DNA of 64,000 bases, from the NCBI GenBank assembly GCA_934693135.1, contig CAKUVA010000005.1:28601-92600 (forward strand). The letters are read 5' to 3'. Below, in pieces: positions 39,284 to 48,320 of the stretch. Positions within the stretch are counted from its first letter, which is position 1. Every line of letters begins with the position of its first letter. Source of the stretch: an uncultured Bacteroidales bacterium. GTDB taxonomy: Bacteria; Bacteroidota; Bacteroidia; Bacteroidales; UBA932. The position numbers and the translations under genes were made by a program. The notes under the pieces are model-generated. The model ran no database searches and had not been told where the DNA came from. It saw only the letters and a program-made list of their open reading frames with translations.

Positions 39284-42018
39284 ATCTTAAAATCAAGTTC
39301 CATCCCGAAATATGGTATCACGCTCCTACGGACTAACGCATCATTTCTGTGATAGTCAGGTGTCACATCGAAGATTTTGTTAACATAAAGCGAGCATGAC
39401 ACTTTATCTCGATATAATTTTTTCATCACCTTGAGATTCACATTCATAGCAAATGGTGTCCTCTGATACTGATAAAGCGATGCTGTATAATCTTTTATCA
39501 AATGTCTTAGAACAGCATCCTCTGAAGCAATGCTAACATCAAAGGGATGAATATTTCCAGCTTTATCCATATAAGAATTAGGATATTTGCTATCCGGCAT
39601 TGATTTATGCCCTGAAAACCACATACATTGAAATGATGTTGAGAATATCAAACCCAATCTTGGAATCTGGGTATCCAACATCAAATTAGTAATCATAGAG
39701 TCATAAAAGCTGCCCTCATTCTTATCATATATACCAATATATGGATACGACTTACCATCAATCATAACACTCGGCCTATAATATTCAGGTTGGCTATTCA
39801 TATATTCAGTCCTGAACCATGCTCCATTGGCCGTAATTTTCGTATTAAGGACCTTTATTCTTTTGGTTGCCAATGTAAATTCTATTCCCTCTTTAAATGT
39901 TCTGCTACCATTTGTTGTAAAGCTATAGGCTGTCAGCATGGTATCATTTTGGTATGGAATTTTTGAAAGTACTGGAGGTCCGCTCAATGTAGACTTATCT
40001 ACTGCAGATGCATCATATCGCCTGTATTCTACGGACATATATTCATAAGAATAACGAAAACCAGACGTCATATTCTCGCGAAAATAATCCATAGAAAACG
40101 CAAAGCCATTCCAGTCAGCATTGAGGCCTATCTCCCATTTTACATTACTTGCAGCTTGCAAGTTCCAGTTAGTAGGATCGACCTTATATACAAGGACATT
40201 CACTCTTCTAAGGTTTTCTTCTACCGGCCAATAGTTAAATTGTGTAATATCACCATATATAGGATCTGGGAACAACATATCCATAGTAGGGAACTTTGTA
40301 TGCCTACCTACACCACCGTAAATGCTAGTTACAAATTTATATCCTCCTACTTGAAACATTGGCAACGTAAGCCTCAAATTAGAACGAGGATCCAAATAAG
40401 GCTTCATATCAACTGCGAACTTTTTACCTGCTCCAGTCATCATCTCTGCACGAAGTCCAATGATCCAATCTATTGATAAAGTTCCTATGCTCTTGCTCAA
40501 ACTTTCTTCAGCAAAAGCTGAAAACCTATGCATAGCAGGAATAACATTATATGGACGTGGGCGAACACTCATACTTGTAGAAAACGGCTTTGATGTATCG
40601 AATATTGAACCACGACCATAGTTTTTATCCATATTCCATTCAGCACCAATCTGCAGTCTGCTTATACTTTTCGCAAAAATAACGGACGTACTTGCATACC
40701 CATAGAATGGTCGCCCCTCAACATCCAACTTCGCATCATATTTAGCTGGGATAATCATGGCATCGTGTTCACCAGATTCCAATGCTGTAGAAACAGGGGT
40801 TGATTTGCCTAATGAAACATGTTTCCATCTATTGATTTCATCTTTCTCATAACTGAAAGAAGTGATTCCTTCCCATAAGCGGAAAAATCCATCTTCTTTT
40901 CGAGACTTAAAACTAAAATTGCCTGATACGGAAAACTTATTATATGTAGACTTATATGTTTCAATCGGCATTCCTCCTTCTGTTTTATCCAGATCGACAT
41001 CAGACTTCTGATTATCAAAGGAACCAGTATAATCTAAATTTACCGAGTATGATTTCGTTAACTTTTCACCTATTTTCTCTCTTCCTATACGCAAACTCGC
41101 TGTCATTCGCTTCCAATTCTGACGTGTCTGACGCGGATCAGAACGAGAATCAAGAAAATTCGCACTTGCATTTAATGTCCAACGATCTGCCTCATCTCCA
41201 TACTCGAAACCTTTGCCAAGATAGAAAAGTTTGCTCTTCATATCTGATTTAAATCTGGCATGCAAGTCTTTGCCACCACGCTTTCTTGTGATATTAATCA
41301 AGCCGCTAGTAAGATCTCCATATTTCACAGATGCAATCCCACGAACTATCTCCACATTTTCAATGTCCTCCGTACTAATTTCACGCATATCTGTACCATA
41401 ATTTACATAACTGCTACCATAATTGCTATATGCTGGGGTTGACTGCATATTGGCATCATTATTTATGGGGCTTCCATCAATAATAAAACGTGTTCCAAGC
41501 GCAGAGGTTGCATAATTGGCATTAGACAATGAATTAGCTGAGCGAAGATTTATGAGTTGCGGACTTCCCAACACAGGGTCTTTGGCCATACCTCCAGGCA
41601 ATAATTCTAGTAAATCTGCAAAACTTGACGGCTGAATATGAGCAATTGCATCACGTCCTATTTTCGTAGACGAAGTCACGCCTTTATTCTCAACAGCTGT
41701 CACCGTTACCTCATTCAACACTTCCATATCTGGAATAAGTTTCTGAGAAAGTTTAATATCTCCAGTCAATGTTATCTGACGAGAGACAGGCTTATACCCA
41801 ACATATGAGAAATCTAATGTATATTTTCCCTCCGCAAGACCATCTATATAATATTTGCCATCACCATCAGAAACATTCCACTTAATAGTCCTACCGTCCT
41901 TCTCCACAGTCACGACAGCCGCAGATAATGGAGAGCCGTCATTCGCATCAATAATGGTTCCCGAAATGGAGAACGACTTAACGAGGACAACGAGCACAGA
42001 CAACAAATATGACATCAT
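39280..42018 (-). CDS. TonB-dependent receptor with carboxypeptidase-like domain
   Basis: The product is 912 aa from the ATG at 42018 (a GTG at 42024 and an ATG at 42015 are alternatives). After a short signal peptide comes a carboxypeptidase-regulatory-like domain (about 20-95, SISGTIIDANDGSPLSAA to LDFSYVGYKPVSRQI). A plug domain (about 105-240, with LLELLPGG and VEIVRGIASVKYGDLTSGLINI) and a 22-strand barrel follow, ending in GMELDFKI. It imports a ligand across the outer membrane using TonB energy. No SusD gene follows, so it is not a glycan SusC/D pair; a metal chelate, cofactor or peptide is possible. Confidence 0.9.
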   Translation of the reverse strand: MMSYLLSVLVVLVKSFSISGTIIDANDGSPLSAAVVTVEKDGRTIKWNVSDGDGKYYIDGLAEGKYTLDFSYVGYKPVSRQITLTGDIKLSQKLIPDMEVLNEVTVTAVENKGVTSSTKIGRDAIAHIQPSSFADLLELLPGGMAKDPVLGSPQLINLRSANSLSNANYATSALGTRFIIDGSPINNDANMQSTPAYSNYGSSYVNYGTDMREISTEDIENVEIVRGIASVKYGDLTSGLINITRKRGGKDLHARFKSDMKSKLFYLGKGFEYGDEADRWTLNASANFLDSRSDPRQTRQNWKRMTASLRIGREKIGEKLTKSYSVNLDYTGSFDNQKSDVDLDKTEGGMPIETYKSTYNKFSVSGNFSFKSRKEDGFFRLWEGITSFSYEKDEINRWKHVSLGKSTPVSTALESGEHDAMIIPAKYDAKLDVEGRPFYGYASTSVIFAKSISRLQIGAEWNMDKNYGRGSIFDTSKPFSTSMSVRPRPYNVIPAMHRFSAFAEESLSKSIGTLSIDWIIGLRAEMMTGAGKKFAVDMKPYLDPRSNLRLTLPMFQVGGYKFVTSIYGGVGRHTKFPTMDMLFPDPIYGDITQFNYWPVEENLRRVNVLVYKVDPTNWNLQAASNVKWEIGLNADWNGFAFSMDYFRENMTSGFRYSYEYMSVEYRRYDASAVDKSTLSGPPVLSKIPYQNDTMLTAYSFTTNGSRTFKEGIEFTLATKRIKVLNTKITANGAWFRTEYMNSQPEYYRPSVMIDGKSYPYIGIYDKNEGSFYDSMITNLMLDTQIPRLGLIFSTSFQCMWFSGHKSMPDSKYPNSYMDKAGNIHPFDVSIASEDAVLRHLIKDYTASLYQYQRTPFAMNVNLKVMKKLYRDKVSCSLYVNKIFDVTPDYHRNDALVRRSVIPYFGMELDFKI

Positions 42019-42041
42019 AAGCACTTAAAATTAACTGGCGG

Positions 42042-42072
42042 CAAATTTAATATGCAACAATTTTCACCACAA
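42042..42072 (-). promoter_or_regulatory. Predicted promoter of the TonB receptor operon
   Basis: Minus-strand TTG (42070-42072), 20 bp, then TAAATTTG (42042-42049), exact TAnnTTTG, 24 bp before the ATG at 42018. Confidence 0.65.
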
Positions 42073-42160
42073 TACCAAGTTATTATCATTCAGCACATAC
42101 ATATATCCCTATTTATTGGGGTTTTTAAAGTCCTACACATCATATTTGAAATGAAAGCAT

Positions 42161-42168
42161 TACATTTG
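42161..42168 (+). promoter_or_regulatory. Possible -7 box of the ABC-DUF4857 operon
   Basis: TACATTTG matches TAnnTTTG and lies 20 bp before the ATG at 42188. No TTTG is found 19-20 bp upstream, so the promoter may need an activator. ATTTGAAA occurs twice, 20 bp apart (42144 and 42164), the second copy overlapping this box. Confidence 0.4.
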
Positions 42169-42187
42169 AAACAAAATCAATGGAGAT

Positions 42188-43075
42188 ATGGAAGATAATG
42201 TCATAATATGTGACCATCTAACCCATTATTACGGCAAGCGTTGCATTTATTCAGATTTGAGTTTCACCGTAAATAAAGGGACTATTACAGGTCTGCTCGG
42301 AAAGAATGGAACAGGCAAAACCACTACAATAAATATCTTGATGGGATATCTGAAGCCCACTTCCGGATATTGCACCGTCTTTGGTGAAGATGCTTCAGAC
42401 ATCAGTCCGGCTACAAGATCCAGAATTGCCCTCCTATTGGAAGGACATGTCCAATATTCATTCATGACTATAGAGCAGATTGAAAGATTCTACTCCAAGT
42501 TCTATCCAAAATGGAATAAAGATGCATATTACGAACTAATGTCAAGATTAAAAGTAGCACCGAGACAAAGAATTGCAAATATGAGCAATGGACAAAAATC
42601 TCAAGTAGCACTTGGCTTAATATTGGCACAAAATGCAGATCTACTCGTATTGGATGATTTTTCTCTTGGACTTGATCCCGGATATAGACGTCTATTCATC
42701 GAGTATCTCCGTGATTATGCAAAATCTGAGGGAAAAACCGTATTTATGACTTCACATATAATTCAAGACATCGAAAAACTTGTGGATGACTGCATCATAA
42801 TGGATTATGGAAAGATTCTATTCCACAATAAAATCAGTGTTCTTACAGGGAACCTTATAAAATACACCTATCAGAATGGCGGCAACACCAAAATGCCTTC
42901 CGCCGATTTCATTTTGAACGCATCTGAATATAAAGGGAAAACTGAATTCTATTCATTTGCTGCAGAAAATGAGATACGGTCAAAAATGGAGGCTGACGGC
43001 ATAAACACAGAAACATTGAAATCCGAAAAAATGAATTTGGAAGACGCGTTTATCGGTCTTACCGGAAAATATTAG
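42188..43075 (+). CDS. ABC transporter ATP-binding subunit with Asp in place of catalytic Glu
   Basis: The product is 295 aa. Walker A GKNGTGKTT is at 38-46, the signature reads MSNGQKSQ (132-139) and Walker B reads LLVLDDFSLGLDPG, so position 157, normally the catalytic glutamate, is aspartate. The H-loop TSHI follows near 196. An approximately 85-residue C-terminal tail resembles that of ABC-2 exporter ATPases. It is the first gene of a three-gene unit with a permease (5 bp) and a DUF4857 protein, divergent from the TonB operon. Confidence 0.9.
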   Translation: MEDNVIICDHLTHYYGKRCIYSDLSFTVNKGTITGLLGKNGTGKTTTINILMGYLKPTSGYCTVFGEDASDISPATRSRIALLLEGHVQYSFMTIEQIERFYSKFYPKWNKDAYYELMSRLKVAPRQRIANMSNGQKSQVALGLILAQNADLLVLDDFSLGLDPGYRRLFIEYLRDYAKSEGKTVFMTSHIIQDIEKLVDDCIIMDYGKILFHNKISVLTGNLIKYTYQNGGNTKMPSADFILNASEYKGKTEFYSFAAENEIRSKMEADGINTETLKSEKMNLEDAFIGLTGKY

Positions 43076-43080
43076 CAGTT

Positions 43081-43752
43081 ATGATAAAATCGCTCATATA
43101 TAAAGAATGGCTCAAGACAAGCAAAATCATAGTATGCCTCGCGTTGTTTTTAGCAGGATTTACCGCATACGATTTTTTAGCATTATCCAAGAACGCTGAA
43201 CTTCAGGGATATGGTTTTCTATGGAGCTATGCCGTAGGCAAGAAATCAATACTAGTAGAAAATTTAATATACCTTCCAGTTATTTGTGGCATGGTGCTGG
43301 CTGCAGTACAGTTTATCCCTGAAAGCTACAGAAAATGTATCAAACTGACACTTCACCTGCCGATATCACAAACAAAGACAATCATGGTGATACAAGGATA
43401 CGGGATATGTGTTCTATCAATCATGTTCATCGTTCAATCTGTAGCATTATTCTTATTTCTCAACCATTATCTCGTAGTGGACATCGTATGGAGAATTCTG
43501 TTTTCATTCCTTACATGGTATAGTGCTGGTTTATGTGCATATATCTGGATAAGCGCAATATGTCTGGAACCAAATTGGAGAATGAAGTTCACTGAACTGG
43601 TAATCACTTTTGTAATTTTGAGTTCATTCTATCTATCACCACAATCAATGGCATACCATCATAGTATTCTATCAATGTTTATTGTAACGACACTTTCTGC
43701 AACATTACTCATACACTATAGTGTCAAAAGATTCAAAGATGGAGTTCAATAA
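43081..43752 (+). CDS. ABC transporter permease-like membrane protein
   Basis: The product is 223 aa with about six membrane helices (near 18-34, 60-78, 113-133, 140-162, 172-190, 195-212) and no motif beyond a short LHLPISQTKTIMVIQGYG cytoplasmic turn typical of ABC-2 type permeases. It starts 5 bp after the ATPase stop and is surely its partner. Substrate and direction are unknown. Confidence 0.8.
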   Translation: MIKSLIYKEWLKTSKIIVCLALFLAGFTAYDFLALSKNAELQGYGFLWSYAVGKKSILVENLIYLPVICGMVLAAVQFIPESYRKCIKLTLHLPISQTKTIMVIQGYGICVLSIMFIVQSVALFLFLNHYLVVDIVWRILFSFLTWYSAGLCAYIWISAICLEPNWRMKFTELVITFVILSSFYLSPQSMAYHHSILSMFIVTTLSATLLIHYSVKRFKDGVQ

Positions 43753-43767
43753 AAGATCAATATTGTC

Positions 43768-44901
43768 ATGAAAAAATTAGGTAGCATTTATTTATCCGTT
43801 ATAATAGCATTGCTGGCCATGTGGATAGTCCCACGGCTTTACTATATCATTACTGCGAAATCATATTCGACACCTTTCACCTTATATAGTTGTACAATTA
43901 AAGACTTCGTCTCGCTCACAGATAAATCGGGTAAGGATTTTGTATTCACTGATACTCAAGGAAGTGAGTATGGAGATAGCGTACTTCCATTTTTTTATTA
44001 CAGGGTTCTCAATAGTAGGAATAAAGTACCTGAGATTATCAATGGGATGCAATTCACAGGAGAAGATATAGAAATCAACAATATTATTTTTTCTTGCACC
44101 CCAAGGGATGTGAACTCAGAAGTGCCAAATGTTTATATGTTGCTGGAATCCAATCCACATAGATTGGAATTGGAAGACCCTAAATATGCGCTAGTATGTC
44201 GAAAAGATAGATTTAAAGTCATTGAGATAGCGAGCAATAAAAGCAATACAGAACTTGAAAAGGCATTAGATGAGGCTCTTGACTATATCGAATTCCGCTT
44301 CCCAGCGAACATTGTATCGGGAAATCCAAGTACACATAAATCGTACGACGAAGGCTATATGCTCACAGATGCCAATGGTAACCTATATCATCTAAAACTT
44401 GCGGATGAAAAGCCAAAAGTAGAAAAGATCCTTACAAATGGTTTATCTATACAGCACATTTTTATCACAGAAAATGAAAACAGGGCCTCTCTGGCTTATA
44501 TTTTCGATTCAGATAACAGATTTTATATATTGGATAGCCTTAGACATATTATCCGCACGGATGTTATAGCTGATGTCACAAAACAAGATGTTCTTCTTGT
44601 TGGAGATATCCTTAACTATACTATACGCGTAAGTGATAGTAATGGTGAGAATTTCTGGGCGCTAGAAACATCTAGTTTCGAAACCTTGAAAACCATGCGA
44701 AGAGATTATCCTAAATCAGATTGTTTTGACCTACCAAAATATATTCTTCCAGCAAGGCTGACTCTTAATTCGGCTCTTGACACAAGCATCAGACCACGAT
44801 TTAATGATTTTTCTTGGTTAGGTCTTGGTGTAGACATCTGCATTTTTGTAATAATAGCCTTTTCAATAAAAATCTTCAAACAAAAAAGAAAAGAATTATA
44901 A
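43768..44901 (+). CDS. DUF4857 membrane-anchored protein
   Basis: The product is 377 aa. One N-terminal helix (about 7-28, IYLSVIIALLAMWIVPRLYY) and one C-terminal helix (about 350-368) bracket an extracytoplasmic domain of about 320 residues with strand-rich YMLTDANGNLYHLKL and RFYILDSLRHIIR stretches that look like short beta-propeller repeats. It fits DUF4857. It lies 15 bp after the permease and probably works with the ABC pair as a periplasmic accessory or sensor; the role is unknown. Confidence 0.8.
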   Translation: MKKLGSIYLSVIIALLAMWIVPRLYYIITAKSYSTPFTLYSCTIKDFVSLTDKSGKDFVFTDTQGSEYGDSVLPFFYYRVLNSRNKVPEIINGMQFTGEDIEINNIIFSCTPRDVNSEVPNVYMLLESNPHRLELEDPKYALVCRKDRFKVIEIASNKSNTELEKALDEALDYIEFRFPANIVSGNPSTHKSYDEGYMLTDANGNLYHLKLADEKPKVEKILTNGLSIQHIFITENENRASLAYIFDSDNRFYILDSLRHIIRTDVIADVTKQDVLLVGDILNYTIRVSDSNGENFWALETSSFETLKTMRRDYPKSDCFDLPKYILPARLTLNSALDTSIRPRFNDFSWLGLGVDICIFVIIAFSIKIFKQKRKEL

Positions 44902-44918
44902 CAACATATTCAATAGAT

Positions 44919-44955
44919 AAAAAAACTGGGACTGCAAAAGCAATCCCAGTTTTTT
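44919..44955. terminator. Bidirectional terminator between DUF4857 gene and clpX
   Basis: Stem CTGGGA (44926-44931) with TCCCAG (44944-44949), inner TGC/GCA pairs, flanked by an A run on the left and a T run on the right, so it works for both convergent genes. Confidence 0.9.
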
Positions 44956-44980
44956 AGACTCATAATATGTCTAACGCTTA

Positions 44981-46207
44981 CTAAAGTTCATCTTTTAGAT
45001 GATCTTTCGCATATTCCAAAGTGACTGTAAATGTCTTCTTTCTGGAAGACGGAGCCTCAAACATGGCATCATCAAAAATTTTCTCACAGATAGAGCGAAG
45101 ACCACGAGCACCAAGTTTATTCTTTATGGCGGTGTCCACGATAAGTTCTTTCACACCATCTTCTATCGAGAGCTTAATACCATCGAGTTCAAACATCTTC
45201 TCATACTGCTTCAGTATGGCATTCTTTGGTTCAGTAAGGATACGTAGAAGAGCCTCTTTATCAAGGCTATCGAGATATGTCACAATCGGAAGACGGCCTA
45301 TAATCTCAGGAATAAGTCCATAAGCCTTCAGATCTTCAGCTGAAACATATCTTAGAAGATTATCTTTATCCACTTTCTGCTTTTCTGTAGCACCAAAGCC
45401 TATAACCTGAGTATTCAGCCTCTGCGCTATGCGACGCTCGATACCTTCGAACGCACCTCCACATATAAAAAGAATATTCTGAGTATTCACATGGATAAAC
45501 TCTTGCTCCGGATGCTTGCGGCCACCCTGCGGAGGTACATTGACTACACTTCCTTCAAGAAGTTTAAGCAATGCTTGCTGTACACCCTCACCAGACACGT
45601 CGCGTGTTATCGATGGATTGTCACCTTTACGGGCAATTTTGTCGATCTCATCGATGAAAACAATTCCACGCTCTGCCTTCTCAAGGTTGTAATCAGCCTC
45701 TTGGAGAAGCCTCGAAAGTAAACTCTCCACATCCTCTCCAACATATCCGGCCTGAGTAAGAACTGTAGCATCCACAATCGTGAAAGGAACATTCAGCATT
45801 CTAGCTATAGACTTGGCCAACAATGTCTTTCCTGTTCCTGTCGGACCGACGAGAAGAATATTGGATTTCTCCAGTTCGACTCCATCATCAGGCTTATCCT
45901 CAAGATTATGGTTGATGCGCTTGTAGTGGTTATACACAGCCACTGACAACAATTTCTTTGCACGATCCTGACCAATAACATACTGATCAAGAAACTCCTT
46001 GATTTCCTTCGGTTTCTGCAGTTTTTCTATACGTCCAGCCTTCTCATTATGACCTGATTGCAATGCAATCTCGTCAAGATACTGTGACGCCATCTTCACG
46101 CAGTCACTGCATATATATGTTCCATTCTGTCCAGACAACATCAGAGGAACTTGGTCCTCAGGACGTCCGCAGAACATACAATATTTCGTCTGTTTTTTTC
46201 CTGCCAC
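44981..46207 (-). CDS. clpX: ClpX, ATP-dependent Clp protease ATPase subunit
   Basis: The product is 408 aa. ClpX unfolds substrates and feeds them to ClpP. The zinc-binding domain has C10, C13, C33 and C36; the AAA+ core has GPTGTGKT (121-128), the Walker [11 protein letters not shown], and a VIGFGA loop that docks on ClpP. The start is a GTG at 46207: the first ATG is at codon 11 and would remove C10, and the GTG is 3 bp after the clpP stop. It is the last gene of tig-clpP-clpX. Confidence 0.96.
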   Translation of the reverse strand: MAGKKQTKYCMFCGRPEDQVPLMLSGQNGTYICSDCVKMASQYLDEIALQSGHNEKAGRIEKLQKPKEIKEFLDQYVIGQDRAKKLLSVAVYNHYKRINHNLEDKPDDGVELEKSNILLVGPTGTGKTLLAKSIARMLNVPFTIVDATVLTQAGYVGEDVESLLSRLLQEADYNLEKAERGIVFIDEIDKIARKGDNPSITRDVSGEGVQQALLKLLEGSVVNVPPQGGRKHPEQEFIHVNTQNILFICGGAFEGIERRIAQRLNTQVIGFGATEKQKVDKDNLLRYVSAEDLKAYGLIPEIIGRLPIVTYLDSLDKEALLRILTEPKNAILKQYEKMFELDGIKLSIEDGVKELIVDTAIKNKLGARGLRSICEKIFDDAMFEAPSSRKKTFTVTLEYAKDHLKDEL

Positions 46208-46210
46208 TTT

Positions 46211-46888
46211 TTATATGGTTTTTTTCTTGCCTTTGAGAATTTCATCTACCATGCCATAGTCAAGAGCTTCCTGTGCAGTCATCCAGAAATCACGATCTGC
46301 ATCTGCAAACACCCTTTCGAAAGGTTGTCCAGAGTGGGCGGAGATGATGTTGTACAATTCAGTTCTTGTTTTCTCGATTTCCTTAGCGGCTATCATGATA
46401 TCCGAAGCTTGCCCTTGGGCTCCGCCGAGTGGCTGATGTATCAGCACTCGGCTGTGGGGAAGAGCGGACCTCTTCCCCGCGGTCCCTGCGCAAAGCAGGA
46501 CCGAGCCCATTGACGCTGCCATGCCTGTACATATCGTAGCGACATCAAGTTCCACGATCTGCATGGTATCATAAATAGCCAAACCTGAAGATACTTGCCC
46601 TCCCGGTGTATTCAGATACAACGAAATGTCCGCATTGTTATCGGTGGACGCAAGGAAAAGCAGCTGTGCCTGAATGATATTGGCGACATCATCGTCAATC
46701 GGCACGCCAAGGAAAATGATACGATCCATCATAAGACGGCTAAATACGTCCATAGATGCCACATTCAGCTTGCGTTCCTCAATAATCGTAGGGTTTATAT
46801 ACGAATCCACCGCTGATTCATAACGATGAAGGGTCATGGAACTTATTCCACGACCCATATTTGCAAATTTATCGAATTCGCTTCTCAT
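46211..46888 (-). CDS. clpP: ClpP protease subunit
   Basis: The product is 225 aa with the catalytic triad S126 (in GMAASMGS), H151 (in VLIHQP) and D200. The N-terminal 30 residues before YINPTIIEERK may be a propeptide. ClpP forms the 14-mer proteolytic chamber used by ClpX. It lies 21 bp after tig. The codons for residues 129-145 are unusually GC-rich and contain two perfect or near-perfect hairpins (46456-46502). Confidence 0.96.
   Translation of the reverse strand: MRSEFDKFANMGRGISSMTLHRYESAVDSYINPTIIEERKLNVASMDVFSRLMMDRIIFLGVPIDDDVANIIQAQLLFLASTDNNADISLYLNTPGGQVSSGLAIYDTMQIVELDVATICTGMAASMGSVLLCAGTAGKRSALPHSRVLIHQPLGGAQGQASDIMIAAKEIEKTRTELYNIISAHSGQPFERVFADADRDFWMTAQEALDYGMVDEILKGKKKTI
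46456..46502 (-). other. Two tandem hairpins inside clpP
   Basis: In the mRNA sense, GGTCCTGC pairs with GCAGGGACC (one bulged base, 5-nt loop; 46502-46481), then GGGGAAGAG pairs perfectly with CTCTTCCCC (9 bp, 5-nt loop; 46478-46456). They cover codons 129-145, between the active serine and histidine. The reading frame is intact. Confidence 0.6.
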
Positions 46889-46909
46889 TCTTCAAAAAAT
46901 TGGAGTAGA

Positions 46910-48223
46910 CTAAAGCTCACGGAATTTCTCCACTGAAACCTTGTCTTCATCAAGTGCAACAACACCCTTAACGGCCTCAATAACTTTCTGAGACTCAACG
47001 TTCTCCACGATACGATGAAGAGTATTCTCGTCCTGAAGTACGCGAACTGCACTCTCTTTGATAAGGTTCTCAGGTACATTGCCCATACCATATGCAGCAT
47101 ACTGGTATGTAACATAAGCCTGCGCTGCCTCATGTAGGTCTTTTTCCTCTACCTTGATACCGAACTTCTGCATAAGGAAGCTACGAACCATCTGCCAACG
47201 GAAATCCTCGAAGAAAGCAGGAGCCTCTTTCTCAATTTCCTCTTTGGTAAACTTGCCTTCATTGATATGAAGAAGCCATCTCTTAAGGAATTCTTCAGGA
47301 AGCTTAATGTCAGCCTTCTTTACAAGATAATCTCTAAGATCCTTGGAGAACTTATAATCAGACTCTTGCTTGTAGTTCTCAACGAGTCTCTCTTCTACTG
47401 CCTTATCGAATTCCTCTGCATTGTGAACCTTGTCCTCGCCAAAAATCTTATTGAAAGTTTCCTGATTCTCTTCTGCAGGTGCGAATGTCTTGACTTCCTT
47501 GACTGTTACATGGAACTCAGGATTGAGACCTGCGAGATCTTCTTTCTTCACCTTGAGCATATATGCACGATCAGACTCATTTGTAAATGCCTCATTGACA
47601 TTTACATCAAACTGATCTCCAACTTTTGCTCCAAGGAAAGATTTCTTAGCCTCGCCTTCAACATTCTTCACGCCTACATAAGAACCCTCTACAGTCTTAC
47701 CTTCTTGAGCGAAATCTACGATAACGAAATCATCCTCACCAGCCTCTGCAGTGTCAGCAAGAGAGCCGAACTGACGAAGAAGATTATCTTTCATCTCTTT
47801 CTTCGCAGCATCAGTAACTTCTATCGTATGATAAGCTACCTTGTCATCCTTTCCAAGTTCAAAGTTAACTTCTGAAGTAGTGGCAATATCGAACTTGAAT
47901 GTAAAATCATTTCCTGACTTCCACTCAAGTTCCGGCTGATCAGCACTTGGAAGAGCCTCTCCGACCATCTTTATATTGTTTTCCTTTATGAAGTTATTGA
48001 TAGCGTCAGAGAGAACCTTATTCACAGCCTCACCGAGAACACGCTCGCCATATACTCTCTGGATAAGGGACATAGGAACCATACCCTTTCTGAAGCCCTT
48101 GAACTCTGCAGTACGTTTGCATTTCTGGAGTTCTTTCTTCTCTATTTCAGCGTAGTCGTCATGTGCAACATTAACTGTGAGCTGAAGATTAAGCTCATCA
48201 ATCTGATTCTTTACAATGTTCAT
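46910..48223 (-). CDS. tig: Trigger factor
   Basis: The product is 437 aa. The ribosome-binding domain has the FKGFRKGMVPMSLIQRVYG signature (near 39-57) whose FRKG tip contacts uL23. A PPIase-like domain (about 150-230) and a long helical C-terminal domain follow. It is a co-translational chaperone. The order tig-clpP-clpX matches that in many bacteria. Confidence 0.94.
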   Translation of the reverse strand: MNIVKNQIDELNLQLTVNVAHDDYAEIEKKELQKCKRTAEFKGFRKGMVPMSLIQRVYGERVLGEAVNKVLSDAINNFIKENNIKMVGEALPSADQPELEWKSGNDFTFKFDIATTSEVNFELGKDDKVAYHTIEVTDAAKKEMKDNLLRQFGSLADTAEAGEDDFVIVDFAQEGKTVEGSYVGVKNVEGEAKKSFLGAKVGDQFDVNVNEAFTNESDRAYMLKVKKEDLAGLNPEFHVTVKEVKTFAPAEENQETFNKIFGEDKVHNAEEFDKAVEERLVENYKQESDYKFSKDLRDYLVKKADIKLPEEFLKRWLLHINEGKFTKEEIEKEAPAFFEDFRWQMVRSFLMQKFGIKVEEKDLHEAAQAYVTYQYAAYGMGNVPENLIKESAVRVLQDENTLHRIVENVESQKVIEAVKGVVALDEDKVSVEKFREL

Positions 48224-48282
48224 TTTCTATGATAATTTTTATTATTATTCGTTTTGCATCAGACAATCGTCCAATAAGCTTG

Positions 48283-48313
48283 CAAAAATAAGAATTTTAT
48301 CTCAATTTGCCAA
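48283..48313 (-). promoter_or_regulatory. Predicted tig-clpP-clpX promoter
   Basis: Minus-strand TTG (48311-48313), 20 bp, then TATTTTTG (48283-48290), exact TAnnTTTG. It begins 8 bp after the stop of the upstream HD-hydrolase gene and leaves a 5' leader of about 55 nt. Confidence 0.6.
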
Positions 48314-48320
48314 TTCGTAT

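Noticed and set aside
35930..42018. Polysaccharide utilisation locus
   Set aside because: There is a TonB receptor and a BACON domain but no SusD-like protein and no linked glycoside hydrolase; the GH2 enzyme is 11 kb away in another unit.
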